This document shows, piece by piece, positions 17,091-25,491 of a stretch of DNA of 64,000 nucleotides. Position numbers and translations under genes: made by a program. Below the pieces are notes generated by a model. That model did no database searches. It was not told where the DNA came from and was given only the letters and a program-made list of their open reading frames with translations. The stretch comes from Kineosporia rhizophila (GTDB taxonomy: Bacteria > Actinomycetota > Actinomycetes > Actinomycetales > Kineosporiaceae): assembly GCF_021277265.1 (NCBI RefSeq), contig NZ_JAJSOH010000001.1:310001-374000 (forward strand). The letters are read 5' to 3'. Position 1 is the first letter of the stretch, and the number at the start of each line of letters is the position of its first letter.

Positions 17091-17119
17091 ACCGTAGGTC
17101 TGCTCCTTTGTGACGTCAA
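17091..17119 (-). promoter_or_regulatory. Promoter of the ABC importer operon
   Basis: Read on the minus strand, TTGACG (17119-17114) and TACGGT (17096-17091) are separated by exactly 17 bp, a near-consensus sigma-70-type promoter. The predicted transcript starts near 17084 and would have a leader of roughly 45 nt holding the operator. Confidence 0.6.
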
Positions 17120-17230
17120 CCACGAGGTAGCCATGCTCTTCGGGTATCGCCCCATGCCCAAGTTAGCTTGGACAGGTATCGAGCTGGCTGCCTAGCGTGG
17201 AGGAGAACCCACGACTTTCTGGAGCCGTCG

Positions 17231-18142
17231 ATGTCTCGTTTCTCGCCCACCGAACTGCGCGATGCCCTGGGCTCGGGTCTGCTGTCGTTCCCGGTCACGC
17301 ACACCGACGCCGAGCTGAACCTGGACGAGGAAGGGCTGCGCTCGCACCTGCGGTACCTGCGCGAGTTCGACGCGACCGGGCTGTTCGCGGCCGGCGGCAC
17401 GGGCGAGTTCTTCTGCCTGACCCCGGCCGAGGTCGAGCGGGTCGTGCGGATCAGCGCCGAAGAGGTCACCGAGGTGCCGGTGGTCGGCCCGGCCGGGTAC
17501 GGCACCGCGATCGCGGTGGAGATGGCCCAGGCCGCCGAGGGGGCCGGCGCCGACGGGGTCTTCCTGCTGCCGCCCTACCTCACCGAGATGGACCAGGAGG
17601 GCCTGTACTCCCACGTGGCCCGGGTCTGCGCCAACACGAGCCTGGGCGTGGTGGTCTACCACCGGGCCAACGCCCGCTTCCACCACAGCACGGTCGACCG
17701 GCTGGTCGCCGAGTTCGACAACTTCGTCGGCTTCAAGGACGGCATCGGCGATATCGACCTGATGGCCCGCCTGTACGCCACCCACGGCGACCGCCTGGTC
17801 TACGTCGGCGGCCTGCCCACCGCCGAGACCTACGCGCTGCCCTACCTCGAGCTGGGCGCCACCACCTACTCCAGCGCCATCTACAACTTCGCCCCGCGCT
17901 GGGCCGGCGACTTCTACCAGTCGGTGCGCAACCGCGACCGGGAGGACGTGTACCGCCGGCTGCGCGAGTTCGTCCTGCCCTACCTGGAGATCCGCAACCG
18001 CCGCTCCGGCTACGCGGTCTCCATCGTCAAGGCCGGGCTGCAGGCCGTCGGCCGCCCGGCCGGATCGGTGCGCCCGCCCCTGGTGGACCTCACCGCCGAA
18101 GAGCTGTCCGACCTCACCGACCTGGTCAAGAAGGTGGTCTGA
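17231..18142 (+). CDS. kdgD: 5-dehydro-4-deoxyglucarate dehydratase
   Basis: This is a 303-residue enzyme of the DapA/N-acetylneuraminate lyase superfamily. It converts 5-keto-4-deoxyglucarate to 2,5-dioxopentanoate with loss of CO2 and water. The GTGEF motif (AAGGTGEFF) binds the substrate carboxylate, the YHRAN segment holds the catalytic Tyr, and the Schiff-base Lys is in VGFKDGIGD. The length matches the family. ATG at 17231 follows GGAG. It opens the plus-strand catabolic operon; a possible promoter is TTGGAC (about 17169) with TAGCGT 19 nt downstream. Confidence 0.93.
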   Translation: MSRFSPTELRDALGSGLLSFPVTHTDAELNLDEEGLRSHLRYLREFDATGLFAAGGTGEFFCLTPAEVERVVRISAEEVTEVPVVGPAGYGTAIAVEMAQAAEGAGADGVFLLPPYLTEMDQEGLYSHVARVCANTSLGVVVYHRANARFHHSTVDRLVAEFDNFVGFKDGIGDIDLMARLYATHGDRLVYVGGLPTAETYALPYLELGATTYSSAIYNFAPRWAGDFYQSVRNRDREDVYRRLREFVLPYLEIRNRRSGYAVSIVKAGLQAVGRPAGSVRPPLVDLTAEELSDLTDLVKKVV

Positions 18143-18145
18143 GCG

Positions 18146-19738
18146 ATGCCGACCGTTGAACTCACCGGCGAGATGCTGATCGGCGCCTCCGCCGTGCTCG
18201 GCTCCGCGGGCACCGTGACCGGCCGCGACCCGCGCACCGGCGAGGAGCTCAAGCCCACCTACGGCCTGGGCGGCAGCGCCGAGGTCGACCGCGCCGCCGA
18301 GCTGGCCTGGGCCGCGTTCGGCACCTACCGCCAGACCGACGGCGAGCAGCGGGCCGCCTTCCTCGACCGGATCGCCGCCAACCTCGAGGCGGTGGCCGAA
18401 CCACTGGTCGCCCGGGTGATCGCCGAGACCGGGATCGCCGAGCCCCGGGTGCGCGGCGAACTCGCCCGCACGGTGAACCAGCTGAGGCTGTTCGGCCGGG
18501 TGCTGCGCGAAGGAAGCTGGATCGGCGCCCGGATCGAGCCCCCGCTGCCCGACCGCAAGCCCCTGCCCCGCCCCGACCTGCGTCAGCGCAAGATCCCGCT
18601 GGGGCCGGTGGCCGTGTTCGGTGCCTCGAACTTCCCCCTGGCGTTCTCGGTGGCCGGGGGTGACACCGCTTCGGCCCTGGCCGCCGGCTGCCCGGTGATC
18701 GTGAAGGCGCACAGCTCGCACCCCGGTACGTCGGAGATCGTCGGGCGCGCAATTCAGTCGGCGGTTGCCGAATCCGGCCTTCCGGAGGGCGTCTTCTCCC
18801 TGTTGTACGGCGGCGGTTCCTCTCTGGGCACCGCACTGGTGGCCCATCCCCGAGTGCGCGCGGTGGGTTTCACCGGCTCCCGCTCGGGCGGTCTGGCGCT
18901 GGCCGCCACGGCTGCCGCTCGCCCGGTGCCGATCCCGGTCTACGCCGAGATGTCCAGCGTGAACCCGGTCTTCCTGCTCCCCTCCGCACTGGAGGCAGCC
19001 CCGGAGGCACTGGGGGCGTCCTTTGTTACTTCCCTGACCACAGGGGTCGGGCAGCTGTGCACCAATCCCGGTCTGGTCTTCGCCGTCGACTCCCCCGCGC
19101 TCGACGCGTTCCTGAGTGCGGCGTCTGCTGCCGTGAGCTCCTCGGCCGCTGCCCCCATGCTCAGTCGGGGTATCTGCGCCGCCTACGGGGAAGGTGCTCA
19201 GCGCTACGCCGGTCACCCGCAGGTGAAGGCCGTGGCCGACGGGCTCACCGACGACTCGATCGACGCGCCCGGGGTCGCACACCTCTACACCACCTCCGGT
19301 TCGGCCTTCCTGAGCGATCACACGCTGCACGAAGAGGTTTTCGGGGCTACCTCGCTGGTGGTCCGGCTTGAGGACGTCTCTCAGCTGCCTTCGGTGGTGG
19401 AGGCGTTGGAAGGGCAGCTCACCGCGTCGGTGCACGCGAACGACGACGACCTGGAAGTGGCCGGCGAACTGCTGCCCGAGCTCGAGCTGAAGGTCGGCCG
19501 GGTGATCTTCAACGGCTGGCCGACCGGCGTGGACGTGGGGCAGGCGATGGTGCACGGCGGGCCGTTCCCGAGCACCTACGACGGCCGCAGCACCTCGGTC
19601 GGCACCCTGGCGATCGAGCGGTTCCTGCGGCCGGTGGCCTACCAGGACCTGCCCGCGGCGCTGCGGCCGGCCGGGCTGGACGACGCGAACGAGCTGGGCA
19701 TCTTCCGGCAGCTCGACGGACAGTTCGGCCGGGACTAG
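18146..19738 (+). CDS. 2,5-dioxovalerate (alpha-ketoglutarate semialdehyde) dehydrogenase
   Basis: This is a 530-residue NADP-dependent aldehyde dehydrogenase. Visible motifs are [18 protein letters not shown] (substrate/cofactor entry), [17 protein letters not shown] (cofactor binding), [10 protein letters not shown], the catalytic Glu in [11 protein letters not shown] and the catalytic Cys in [13 protein letters not shown]. The length and motif variants are those of the ketoglutarate semialdehyde dehydrogenase clade that ends the glucarate pathway by forming 2-oxoglutarate. It begins 3 nt after kdgD and precedes gudD. Confidence 0.92.
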   Translation: MPTVELTGEMLIGASAVLGSAGTVTGRDPRTGEELKPTYGLGGSAEVDRAAELAWAAFGTYRQTDGEQRAAFLDRIAANLEAVAEPLVARVIAETGIAEPRVRGELARTVNQLRLFGRVLREGSWIGARIEPPLPDRKPLPRPDLRQRKIPLGPVAVFGASNFPLAFSVAGGDTASALAAGCPVIVKAHSSHPGTSEIVGRAIQSAVAESGLPEGVFSLLYGGGSSLGTALVAHPRVRAVGFTGSRSGGLALAATAAARPVPIPVYAEMSSVNPVFLLPSALEAAPEALGASFVTSLTTGVGQLCTNPGLVFAVDSPALDAFLSAASAAVSSSAAAPMLSRGICAAYGEGAQRYAGHPQVKAVADGLTDDSIDAPGVAHLYTTSGSAFLSDHTLHEEVFGATSLVVRLEDVSQLPSVVEALEGQLTASVHANDDDLEVAGELLPELELKVGRVIFNGWPTGVDVGQAMVHGGPFPSTYDGRSTSVGTLAIERFLRPVAYQDLPAALRPAGLDDANELGIFRQLDGQFGRD

Positions 19739-19751
19739 AGGGGGATCGGCG

Positions 19752-21080
19752 ATGACCGTTGCAGTGCCCGTGGTCACCGACCTGCGCGTGGTGCCGGTGG
19801 CCGGGCAGGACAGCATGCTGCTGAACCTGAGCGGCGCCCACGGCCCGTACTTCACCCGCAACGTGGTGATCCTGACCGACTCGGCCGGCAACACCGGCCT
19901 GGGCGAGGTGCCCGGCGGCGAGGCGATCCGCGCCACCCTCGCCGACAGCACGCCGTTCGTGGTCGGACAGCCGATCAGCCGGTACAACGCCGTGCTGCGC
20001 CAGGTGCGGGCCGCTTTCGCCGACCGGGACTCCGGCGGCCGGGGTAGGCAGACCTTCGACCTGCGCACCACCGTGCACGTGCTCACTGCACTGGAGTCGG
20101 CGCTGCTCGACCTTTTCGGGCAACACCTCGGGGTGTCGGTGGCGGATCTGCTCGGCGAGGGGCAACAGCGCGACTCGGTACGCATGCTCGGGTACCTGTT
20201 CTTCGTCGGCGACTCCGCCAAGACCGATCTGCCGTACCGACGTCAGACCGACGGCGACGCCTGGGACGTGCTGCGCGACCAGGAGGCCCTGACCCCCGAA
20301 GCAGTGGTGGCGCTGGCCGAGGCGGCCCAGGCTCGTTACGGGTTCGCCGATTTCAAGCTCAAGGGCGGTGTCCTGCCCGGGCCCGACGAGGTCGCGGCCG
20401 TGACCGCGCTGCACGAGCGATTCCCGGACGCCCGGATCACCCTGGATCCCAACGGCGCCTGGCCGTTGCGGCAGGCGATCGAGTACGGACGCTCGATGCG
20501 GGGTGTGGTGGCCTACGCGGAGGATCCGTGTGGTGCGGAGGGCGACTACTCCGGGCGTGAGGTGATGGCCGAGTTCCGCCGGGCCACCGGGCTTCCCACC
20601 GCCACCAACATGATTGCTACCGACTGGCGTCAGCTCGGGCACGCGGTGCAGGCGCAGGCGGTGGACATCCCGCTGGCCGACCCGCACTTCTGGACGATGG
20701 CCGGCTCGGTGCGGGTCGCCCAGCTCTGCGAGGCCTGGGGGCTGACCTGGGGCTCGCACTCCAACAACCACTTCGACATCTCCCTGGCCATGTTCACGCA
20801 CGTGGCCGCGGCCGCCCCGGGCGAGATCACGGCGATCGACACGCACTGGATCTGGCAGGACGGGCAACGGCTGACCGAGAAGCCGCCGCTGATCGAGGAC
20901 GGCTGTGTGCGGGTACCGGAGGCGGCCGGGCTGGGGCTGCGGCTGGACGAGGAGAAGCTCGCCGAGGCGCACGAGGTGTACCTGCGCAACGGCCTCGGCG
21001 CGCGGGACGACGCGGTCGCCATGCAGTATCTGATCCCCGGCTGGTCGTTCGATCCCAAGCGCCCGGCCCTGGACCGCTGA
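19752..21080 (+). CDS. gudD: Glucarate dehydratase (E. coli GudD type)
   Basis: This 442-residue protein follows E. coli GudD closely along its whole length. Shared blocks include VIPVAG-like N-terminal sequence, [27 protein letters not shown] (catalytic Lys), TLDPNGAW (metal ligand), [19 protein letters not shown] and [14 protein letters not shown] (catalytic His). It removes water from D-glucarate or L-idarate to give 5-keto-4-deoxyglucarate, the KdgD substrate, so the operon holds a complete three-step route to 2-oxoglutarate. The ribosome binding site is GAGGGGG just after the upstream stop codon. Confidence 0.95.
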   Translation: MTVAVPVVTDLRVVPVAGQDSMLLNLSGAHGPYFTRNVVILTDSAGNTGLGEVPGGEAIRATLADSTPFVVGQPISRYNAVLRQVRAAFADRDSGGRGRQTFDLRTTVHVLTALESALLDLFGQHLGVSVADLLGEGQQRDSVRMLGYLFFVGDSAKTDLPYRRQTDGDAWDVLRDQEALTPEAVVALAEAAQARYGFADFKLKGGVLPGPDEVAAVTALHERFPDARITLDPNGAWPLRQAIEYGRSMRGVVAYAEDPCGAEGDYSGREVMAEFRRATGLPTATNMIATDWRQLGHAVQAQAVDIPLADPHFWTMAGSVRVAQLCEAWGLTWGSHSNNHFDISLAMFTHVAAAAPGEITAIDTHWIWQDGQRLTEKPPLIEDGCVRVPEAAGLGLRLDEEKLAEAHEVYLRNGLGARDDAVAMQYLIPGWSFDPKRPALDR

Positions 21081-21094
21081 CAAGGAGTTCCGAG

Positions 21095-22030
21095 ATGACA
21101 GTGCTACAGGTCGGGCCGCTCATGCCCACCCTCGCCGAGACCCTCGAACGACGCCACCAGGCCCTGGTGCTGCCCGACGAGGGGGAACAGCGCACCGCCT
21201 TCCTGACCCAGCAGGCCGCGGACGTGACCGCGGTGGTCACCTCCGGCGGCGTCGGGGTGTCGGCCGACCTGATGGCGCAACTGCCTGCATTGAAGGCGAT
21301 CATCAACTTCGGGGTCGGCTACGACACCACCGACGTCGAGGCCGCCCGACAGCGCAGCATCCTGGTCAGCAACACCCCCGACGTGCTCACCGACTGCGTG
21401 GCCGACACCGCGGTCGGGCTGATGCTCGACGTGATGCGCGGTTTCAGTGCCTCGGACCGGTTCGTCCGGGCCGGGCAGTGGGCTCAGGGCCGGTTCCCCC
21501 TCAGGCGCCAGGCCAGCAATCGTGAGGTCGGCATCCTGGGCCTGGGCCGGATCGGCGGCGCCATCGCCCACCGGCTGGTCGCTTTCGGCTGCACGATCAG
21601 CTACCACAACCGCAATCAGGTGGCCGACAGCCCGTACACCTACTCCGCCGACCTCACCGAGATGGCCCGGGACGTGGACGTTCTCGTGGTGGCGGCGGCC
21701 GGGGGCAGCAGCACCCGGGGACTGGTGAGCCGAGAGGTGCTCACCGCTCTCGGGCCGGAGGGCTACCTGGTCAACATCGCCCGCGGCAGCGTGGTCGACG
21801 AGGACGCCCTGGTGGATCTGCTCACCAGCGGCGGCCTGGCCGGAGCCGGGCTGGACGTGTTCGCCCACGAGCCGAAGGTGCCCCAGGGGCTGCTCGACCT
21901 CGACAACGTGGTGCTGCTGCCGCATCTGGGCAGCGGCACGGTCGAGACCCGGGCCGCGATGGCCGACCTCACCCTGGCCAACCTCGACAGCTTCCTGCAC
22001 ACCGGCAGTGTGCTGAATCCGGTCTACTGA
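21095..22030 (+). CDS. 2-hydroxyacid dehydrogenase (glyoxylate/hydroxypyruvate reductase-like)
   Basis: This 311-residue D-2-hydroxyacid dehydrogenase has NAD(P)-binding GILGLGRIGGAIAHRLVAFG, the NIARGSVVDEDALV block and catalytic His in LLPHLGSGTVETR. The IINFGVGYDTTDVEAAR block is of the GhrB/hydroxypyruvate reductase type. AAGGAG precedes the ATG. It is the second such enzyme in the locus, but is only a family relative of the one at 10103. A role in clearing glyoxylate or tartronate semialdehyde formed from aldarates is possible; it could equally act on a keto-deoxy acid. Confidence 0.88.
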   Translation: MTVLQVGPLMPTLAETLERRHQALVLPDEGEQRTAFLTQQAADVTAVVTSGGVGVSADLMAQLPALKAIINFGVGYDTTDVEAARQRSILVSNTPDVLTDCVADTAVGLMLDVMRGFSASDRFVRAGQWAQGRFPLRRQASNREVGILGLGRIGGAIAHRLVAFGCTISYHNRNQVADSPYTYSADLTEMARDVDVLVVAAAGGSSTRGLVSREVLTALGPEGYLVNIARGSVVDEDALVDLLTSGGLAGAGLDVFAHEPKVPQGLLDLDNVVLLPHLGSGTVETRAAMADLTLANLDSFLHTGSVLNPVY

Positions 22031-22044
22031 GAAGGGATGCCGCG

Positions 22045-22419
22045 ATGAGCATCGTGGTCGGTTACTGGCCCACCCCCGAGGGCCGCGCCGCGCTCCGGCA
22101 CGGCCTCGACGAGGCCCTGCACCACCAGAGCGATCTGCTGGTGATCAGCGACGCGGCCGACGCCGAGGCCTGCGCCCTCGACGTCAAGGCGGCCTCCGCA
22201 TCGGGCGTGCGGATCACCACCAAGCAGGCCTCGGACGCCGGGATGGCGGCCGAACTGATCGACGCCTCGTACGTCGAGGGGGTGACCCTGCTGGTGATCG
22301 GCCTGCGGCGGCGCTCGCCGGTGGGCAAGCTGCTGCTCGGCAGCATCTCGCAGCAGGTCCTGCTCGACGCCCAGTGCCCCGTGGTGGCAGTCAAGCCGCA
22401 GGTCAGCACGGTCGGCTAG
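22045..22419 (+). CDS. Universal stress protein, single small domain
   Basis: This 124-residue UspA-fold protein has the ATP-binding pattern GLRRRSPVGKLLLGSISQQV followed by CPVVAV, as in ATP-binding universal stress proteins. It is the last gene of the aldarate operon, 14 nt after the dehydrogenase gene, so it is expected to be co-induced with growth on sugar acids. Its task there is unknown. Confidence 0.88.
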   Translation: MSIVVGYWPTPEGRAALRHGLDEALHHQSDLLVISDAADAEACALDVKAASASGVRITTKQASDAGMAAELIDASYVEGVTLLVIGLRRRSPVGKLLLGSISQQVLLDAQCPVVAVKPQVSTVG

Positions 22420-22463
22420 CCGTTGCGGTAGCGAAGATCGACATCTACCCGGACACTGCATGC

Positions 22464-23132
22464 ATGCCCAGCTCAGGACAGCGCACCCACGGCGCCGTTA
22501 GGGCCGTCGACGGCGCCGTGGACGACACCATGGACGGTGTGGACGGCACCAGCCACCGCATCGCGAACATCGGCGAGCGCACGCTGCGCCTGGCCGAGGA
22601 CGCGGTCTACGTGTGCGTGGCGGCCCTGCTCGTGGTGGGCGCGGTGGTCCTGCTGGGTGACGCGGCGCTGGAACTGAGGCACGTCGGCGACAAGCCCGAC
22701 CAGGCGGTGCTCAAGCTGCTGGACCGGCTGCTGCTGGTGTTCATCCTGGTCGAGCTCATCTTCGCGGTGCGCACCACGCTGGCCCGCCGGGAGATCGTGG
22801 CCGAGCCGTTCCTGATCGTCGGGATCATCGTCTCGATCAAGGAGATCATCCTGCTGTCGGTCGAGGTGGCCAACGTGCTGGAGGGCAACCCCACCACCGA
22901 GGGCACGAAGGACCCGACGGCCTTCGCCGTGCAGATCGGCCTGCTCGGCCTGCTGGTGATCGTGCTGTCGGTCAGCGTGCTGCTGCTGCGGATGAAGGAG
23001 CGCGAGCCGGTCGAGGGCCAGCGCAACCAGGAGCACGACCAGAAGCCGCAGTCGGACGTCGGCCCGGTGCCGGAGGGCGCCCGGGACAAGAAGGACACCG
23101 AGCGGCACCAGGCCGGCGAGAACGACCGCTGA
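22464..23132 (+). CDS. PsiE-like four-helix membrane protein
   Basis: About 222 residues with four hydrophobic segments (VYVCVAALLVVGAVVLLG, LLDRLLLVFILVELIFAV, AEPFLIVGIIVSIKEIILL and VQIGLLGLLVIVLSVSVLLL). A charged hydrophilic C-terminal tail of about 50 residues follows. The layout is that of phosphate-starvation-inducible PsiE-family proteins, whose function is not known. ATG 22464 is used; no clear ribosome binding site favours it, and ATG at 22530 is an alternative that removes a charged leader of 22 residues. It abuts the convergent acetyltransferase gene. Confidence 0.75.
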   Translation: MPSSGQRTHGAVRAVDGAVDDTMDGVDGTSHRIANIGERTLRLAEDAVYVCVAALLVVGAVVLLGDAALELRHVGDKPDQAVLKLLDRLLLVFILVELIFAVRTTLARREIVAEPFLIVGIIVSIKEIILLSVEVANVLEGNPTTEGTKDPTAFAVQIGLLGLLVIVLSVSVLLLRMKEREPVEGQRNQEHDQKPQSDVGPVPEGARDKKDTERHQAGENDR

Positions 23133-23639
23133 TCAGAACTTCTGGTACATCACGTGCAGCCCGACCAGACCGTGGGCCCGGCTGTCGAAGGCCTCGGGCA
23201 CGATCCCGATCGTCTCGAAACCCAGTGAGTGCCACAGCTTCACGGCCACCGTGTTGCTCTCCACCACGGCGTTGAACTGCATGCTGTGATAGCCGGCCGA
23301 GCGGGCCCAGGCCAGCACGTACTCGCCCAGGGCCCGCCCCACGCCCTTGCCCCGGGCCTGACCGGAGACCATGAAACTCGCGGTGGAGACGTGTGATCCG
23401 CGCCCGGGCCGGTTAGGGCCGGAGTGCGCGGTGCCGAGGATCGTGCCGTCGTCGTCGACCGCGACCACGGTGATCGTGTGCGCCGGCCCGGCCCACACCT
23501 CGCGGCACTCGTCCTCCGACCACTGCGGGTCGTAGGCGTACGTCTCGCCGCCCTCGATCACCTCCTGGATGATCGCGTACACAGCCGGCCAGTCGGCGTC
23601 CTCGAAAGCTCTGATCTTCACTGCGACAGCCAACCACAC
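23133..23639 (-). CDS. GNAT family N-acetyltransferase
   Basis: About 168 residues (162 if the in-frame GTG at 23621 is used; the sequence from KIRAFEDADWPAV is clearly conserved-type). The GNAT fold is shown by TASFMVSGQARGKGVGRALGEYVL, with the acetyl-CoA pyrophosphate-binding Q/R-x2-G-x-G/A loop, and by NAVVESNTVAVKLWHSLGFETIG. The pattern resembles phosphinothricin-acetyltransferase relatives. The substrate is unknown. It lies downstream of a hairpin that probably ends the devR-like transcript. Confidence 0.85.
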   Translation of the reverse strand: MWLAVAVKIRAFEDADWPAVYAIIQEVIEGGETYAYDPQWSEDECREVWAGPAHTITVVAVDDDGTILGTAHSGPNRPGRGSHVSTASFMVSGQARGKGVGRALGEYVLAWARSAGYHSMQFNAVVESNTVAVKLWHSLGFETIGIVPEAFDSRAHGLVGLHVMYQKF

Positions 23640-23646
23640 ACCTGAA

Positions 23647-23681
23647 GACGTCTGTGGGCACCATCGGTGCCCACGAACGTC
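23647..23681 (-). terminator. Palindromic terminator-like element, copy A of a small repeat family
   Basis: GACGTCTGTGGGCACC (23647-23662), loop ATC, then GGTGCCCACGAACGTC (23666-23681): a 16-bp stem with mismatches only near positions 6-7. It lies between the stop codon of the devR-like gene and the acetyltransferase start. A related element is at 42653-42694. Confidence 0.6.
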
Positions 23682-23697
23682 CTCAATCGGAGACTTT

Positions 23698-24339
23698 TCA
23701 GCGGCCCTGGATCAGCTTGGTGGCCAGGATCGCGGCCTGGGTGCGGCGCTCCACCCCCAGCTTGGCCAGCAGCGAGGACACGTAGTTCTTGACCGTCTTC
23801 TCGGCCAGGAACAACGTCTCGCCGATCTGCCGGTTGGTCATGCCCTGGGCGATCAGCTCCAGGATGCGGCGTTCCTGGGCGGTGAGGGCGGCCAGCTGGT
23901 CCGGCTCCGCGGGCTTGTCGCCGTTGCGGATGCGTTCCAGCACCTTCTGGGTGACCGCCGGGTCGAGCAGGCTCTGCCCCTGCGCCACCGTGCGCACCGC
24001 GTCGAGCAGGTCGGTGCCGCGCACCTGCTTCAGCACGTAGCCGGCCGCCCCGGCCATGATCGCGCTGAACAGCGCCTCGTCGTCCTGGTAGGAGGTGAGG
24101 ATCAGCGCCTTGATCTCCGGATCGGCCGAGCGCACCTCGCGGCAGACGTCGATACCGCTGCCGTCGGGCAGCCGGGCGTCGAGGATGGCGACATCGGGAC
24201 GCAGCGCGGGGATGCGGCGCTGGGCCTCCTGGGCGGAGCCGGACTCGCCGATCACCTCGATGTCCCCGGCCGCCTCGAGCAGGGCGACCAGCCCACGCCG
24301 GACCACCTCGTGGTCGTCGAGCAGGAAGACCCGGATCAC
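23698..24339 (-). CDS. devR: DevR/DosR-like response regulator
   Basis: This 213-residue NarL-family regulator is strikingly similar to the mycobacterial dormancy regulator DosR/DevR. It has the same opening (RVFLLDDHEVVRRGLV), the phosphorylatable Asp54 in VAILDARLPDG, the LILTSY block, and the C-terminal recognition region TNRQIGETLFLAEKTVKNYVSSLLAKLGVERRTQA. The start is GTG at 24339, preceded by AGGA, giving the family's usual length; an upstream GTG at 24387 lacks such a site. No sensor kinase (DevS/DosT) gene is adjacent. It is divergent from a universal stress protein gene with two DevR-type boxes between them. Confidence 0.9.
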   Translation of the reverse strand: MIRVFLLDDHEVVRRGLVALLEAAGDIEVIGESGSAQEAQRRIPALRPDVAILDARLPDGSGIDVCREVRSADPEIKALILTSYQDDEALFSAIMAGAAGYVLKQVRGTDLLDAVRTVAQGQSLLDPAVTQKVLERIRNGDKPAEPDQLAALTAQERRILELIAQGMTNRQIGETLFLAEKTVKNYVSSLLAKLGVERRTQAAILATKLIQGR

Positions 24340-24411
24340 AGTCCGTTCCTCGCCTTCGTCCGTCTGCGGAAAGACCTTCGTCTCCACCGTATCCAGCGGG
24401 CCGGGCCGGGT

Positions 24412-24464
24412 CGAAAGTCCTTGGACCCCGGTCGGGCCCCTGATCGCAGGACCTTGGTCCCGAA
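24412..24464. promoter_or_regulatory. Two DevR/DosR-type binding boxes between devR and usp
   Basis: Box 1 is centred on GTCC-TT-GGAC (24417-24426). Box 2 spans 24445-24464 and contains the perfect palindrome GGACC-TT-GGTCC followed by CGAA; its complement reads TTCGGGACCAAGGTCC, close to the DosR consensus TTSGGGACTWWAGTCC. The centres are 33 bp apart, three helical turns, so two dimers would lie on the same DNA face. Confidence 0.65.
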
Positions 24465-24558
24465 CCCCCGATGCCGCCCGCCTCTGACCGCCGGGCGGTA
24501 GCGCCCCGCAGGCTGGGGGTGCGGTTCACGAGGCCGCCCTAGACGACGGGAGCGGGCC

Positions 24559-25440
24559 ATGCAGGGTGAGCACACGCCGCGGATCGTGGCCGGGTTCGAC
24601 GGTCGTTGGCAGCACACCCGGCTGCTCGACCGGGCCGCCCAGGAGGCCGAGCGCCGGCACCTGCCGCTCACGCTGATCACCGATCTGCGCCGACGCACCG
24701 GCGCCGGGCACCAGCCGCGCGATCAGCACACCGACGACGCCCCCGGGGTGGTGGCGGCCTGGCGGGGGCTGACCGATGCGGTGGAGGCCCTGCGGCTGCG
24801 CTACCCCCTGCCCAACATCAGTGGGTACTGCCTGGACGATGCCGACATTCAGCCCGGCGCGTTCCCGATCAGCGCGGCCCGCCTGCTGGTGATCGGTTCC
24901 TCCGGCCGCTACAACGCCCCCGCCTGTGAGCCCGGCTCGGTGAGCGCCGCCCTGCTGCGAGCGGCCCGGTGTCCGGTGCTGGTGGTGCCGGAGGACCAGC
25001 CCCGCCGACCGCTGGGTGCCCACCCGTTCGTCCTGGCGGCGGTGGGCTCGCACCCCTCCGACGCCGAGGTGGTCAAGGCCGCGGCCCAGGAGGCCCGGCG
25101 CCGGGGCTTCGACCTGCAGGTGCTGCACGTCGAGCCGAGCCACGGCAATTCCGGCTGGGGCGTGCACGAGGCCGTCCGGAGTGTTCCCGACGTCCAGTTC
25201 AGCGTGGTGCGCACTACCGGCGACCCGGCCGACGCCCTGGCCGAGCTGGGGCAGGACGCCGAACTCCTGGTGGTCGGGAGCCGCCCGGGTGAGCTCTACC
25301 GCCCGGTGCGCGAGTCGATCAGCCGTGGGGTGCTGCTGGCCCCGCCGTGCCCGGTTCTGGCGATCCCCCGGGAACTGCCGGTGATCATCGATCCACACAC
25401 CGCAGCCGAAGCCGGCGCAGTGCATCGCCAGGACTCCTGA
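24559..25440 (+). CDS. Universal stress protein with two Usp domains
   Basis: This is a 293-residue tandem UspA protein, the form typical of mycobacterial dormancy regulons. The first domain ends in VIGSSGRYNAPACEPGSVS followed by CPVLVVPE. The second has VVGSRPGELYRPVRESISRG followed by CPVLAIP, and both patterns resemble the ATP-binding Gly motif. ATG at 24559 follows GGGAG. The divergent DevR-like regulator and the paired boxes upstream suggest induction by low oxygen, nitric oxide or redox stress. Confidence 0.9.
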   Translation: MQGEHTPRIVAGFDGRWQHTRLLDRAAQEAERRHLPLTLITDLRRRTGAGHQPRDQHTDDAPGVVAAWRGLTDAVEALRLRYPLPNISGYCLDDADIQPGAFPISAARLLVIGSSGRYNAPACEPGSVSAALLRAARCPVLVVPEDQPRRPLGAHPFVLAAVGSHPSDAEVVKAAAQEARRRGFDLQVLHVEPSHGNSGWGVHEAVRSVPDVQFSVVRTTGDPADALAELGQDAELLVVGSRPGELYRPVRESISRGVLLAPPCPVLAIPRELPVIIDPHTAAEAGAVHRQDS

Positions 25441-25491
25441 CCTCGGGTTTCAGCGCGCCGTTCGGCGCCCGCCTGAGTAGCCTCGATCCCG

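Noticed and set aside
17192..20221. 1009-codon minus-strand ORF over kdgD, the semialdehyde dehydrogenase gene and gudD
   Set aside because: It is the longest open frame in the region but covers three certain genes in antisense and encodes no recognisable domain.
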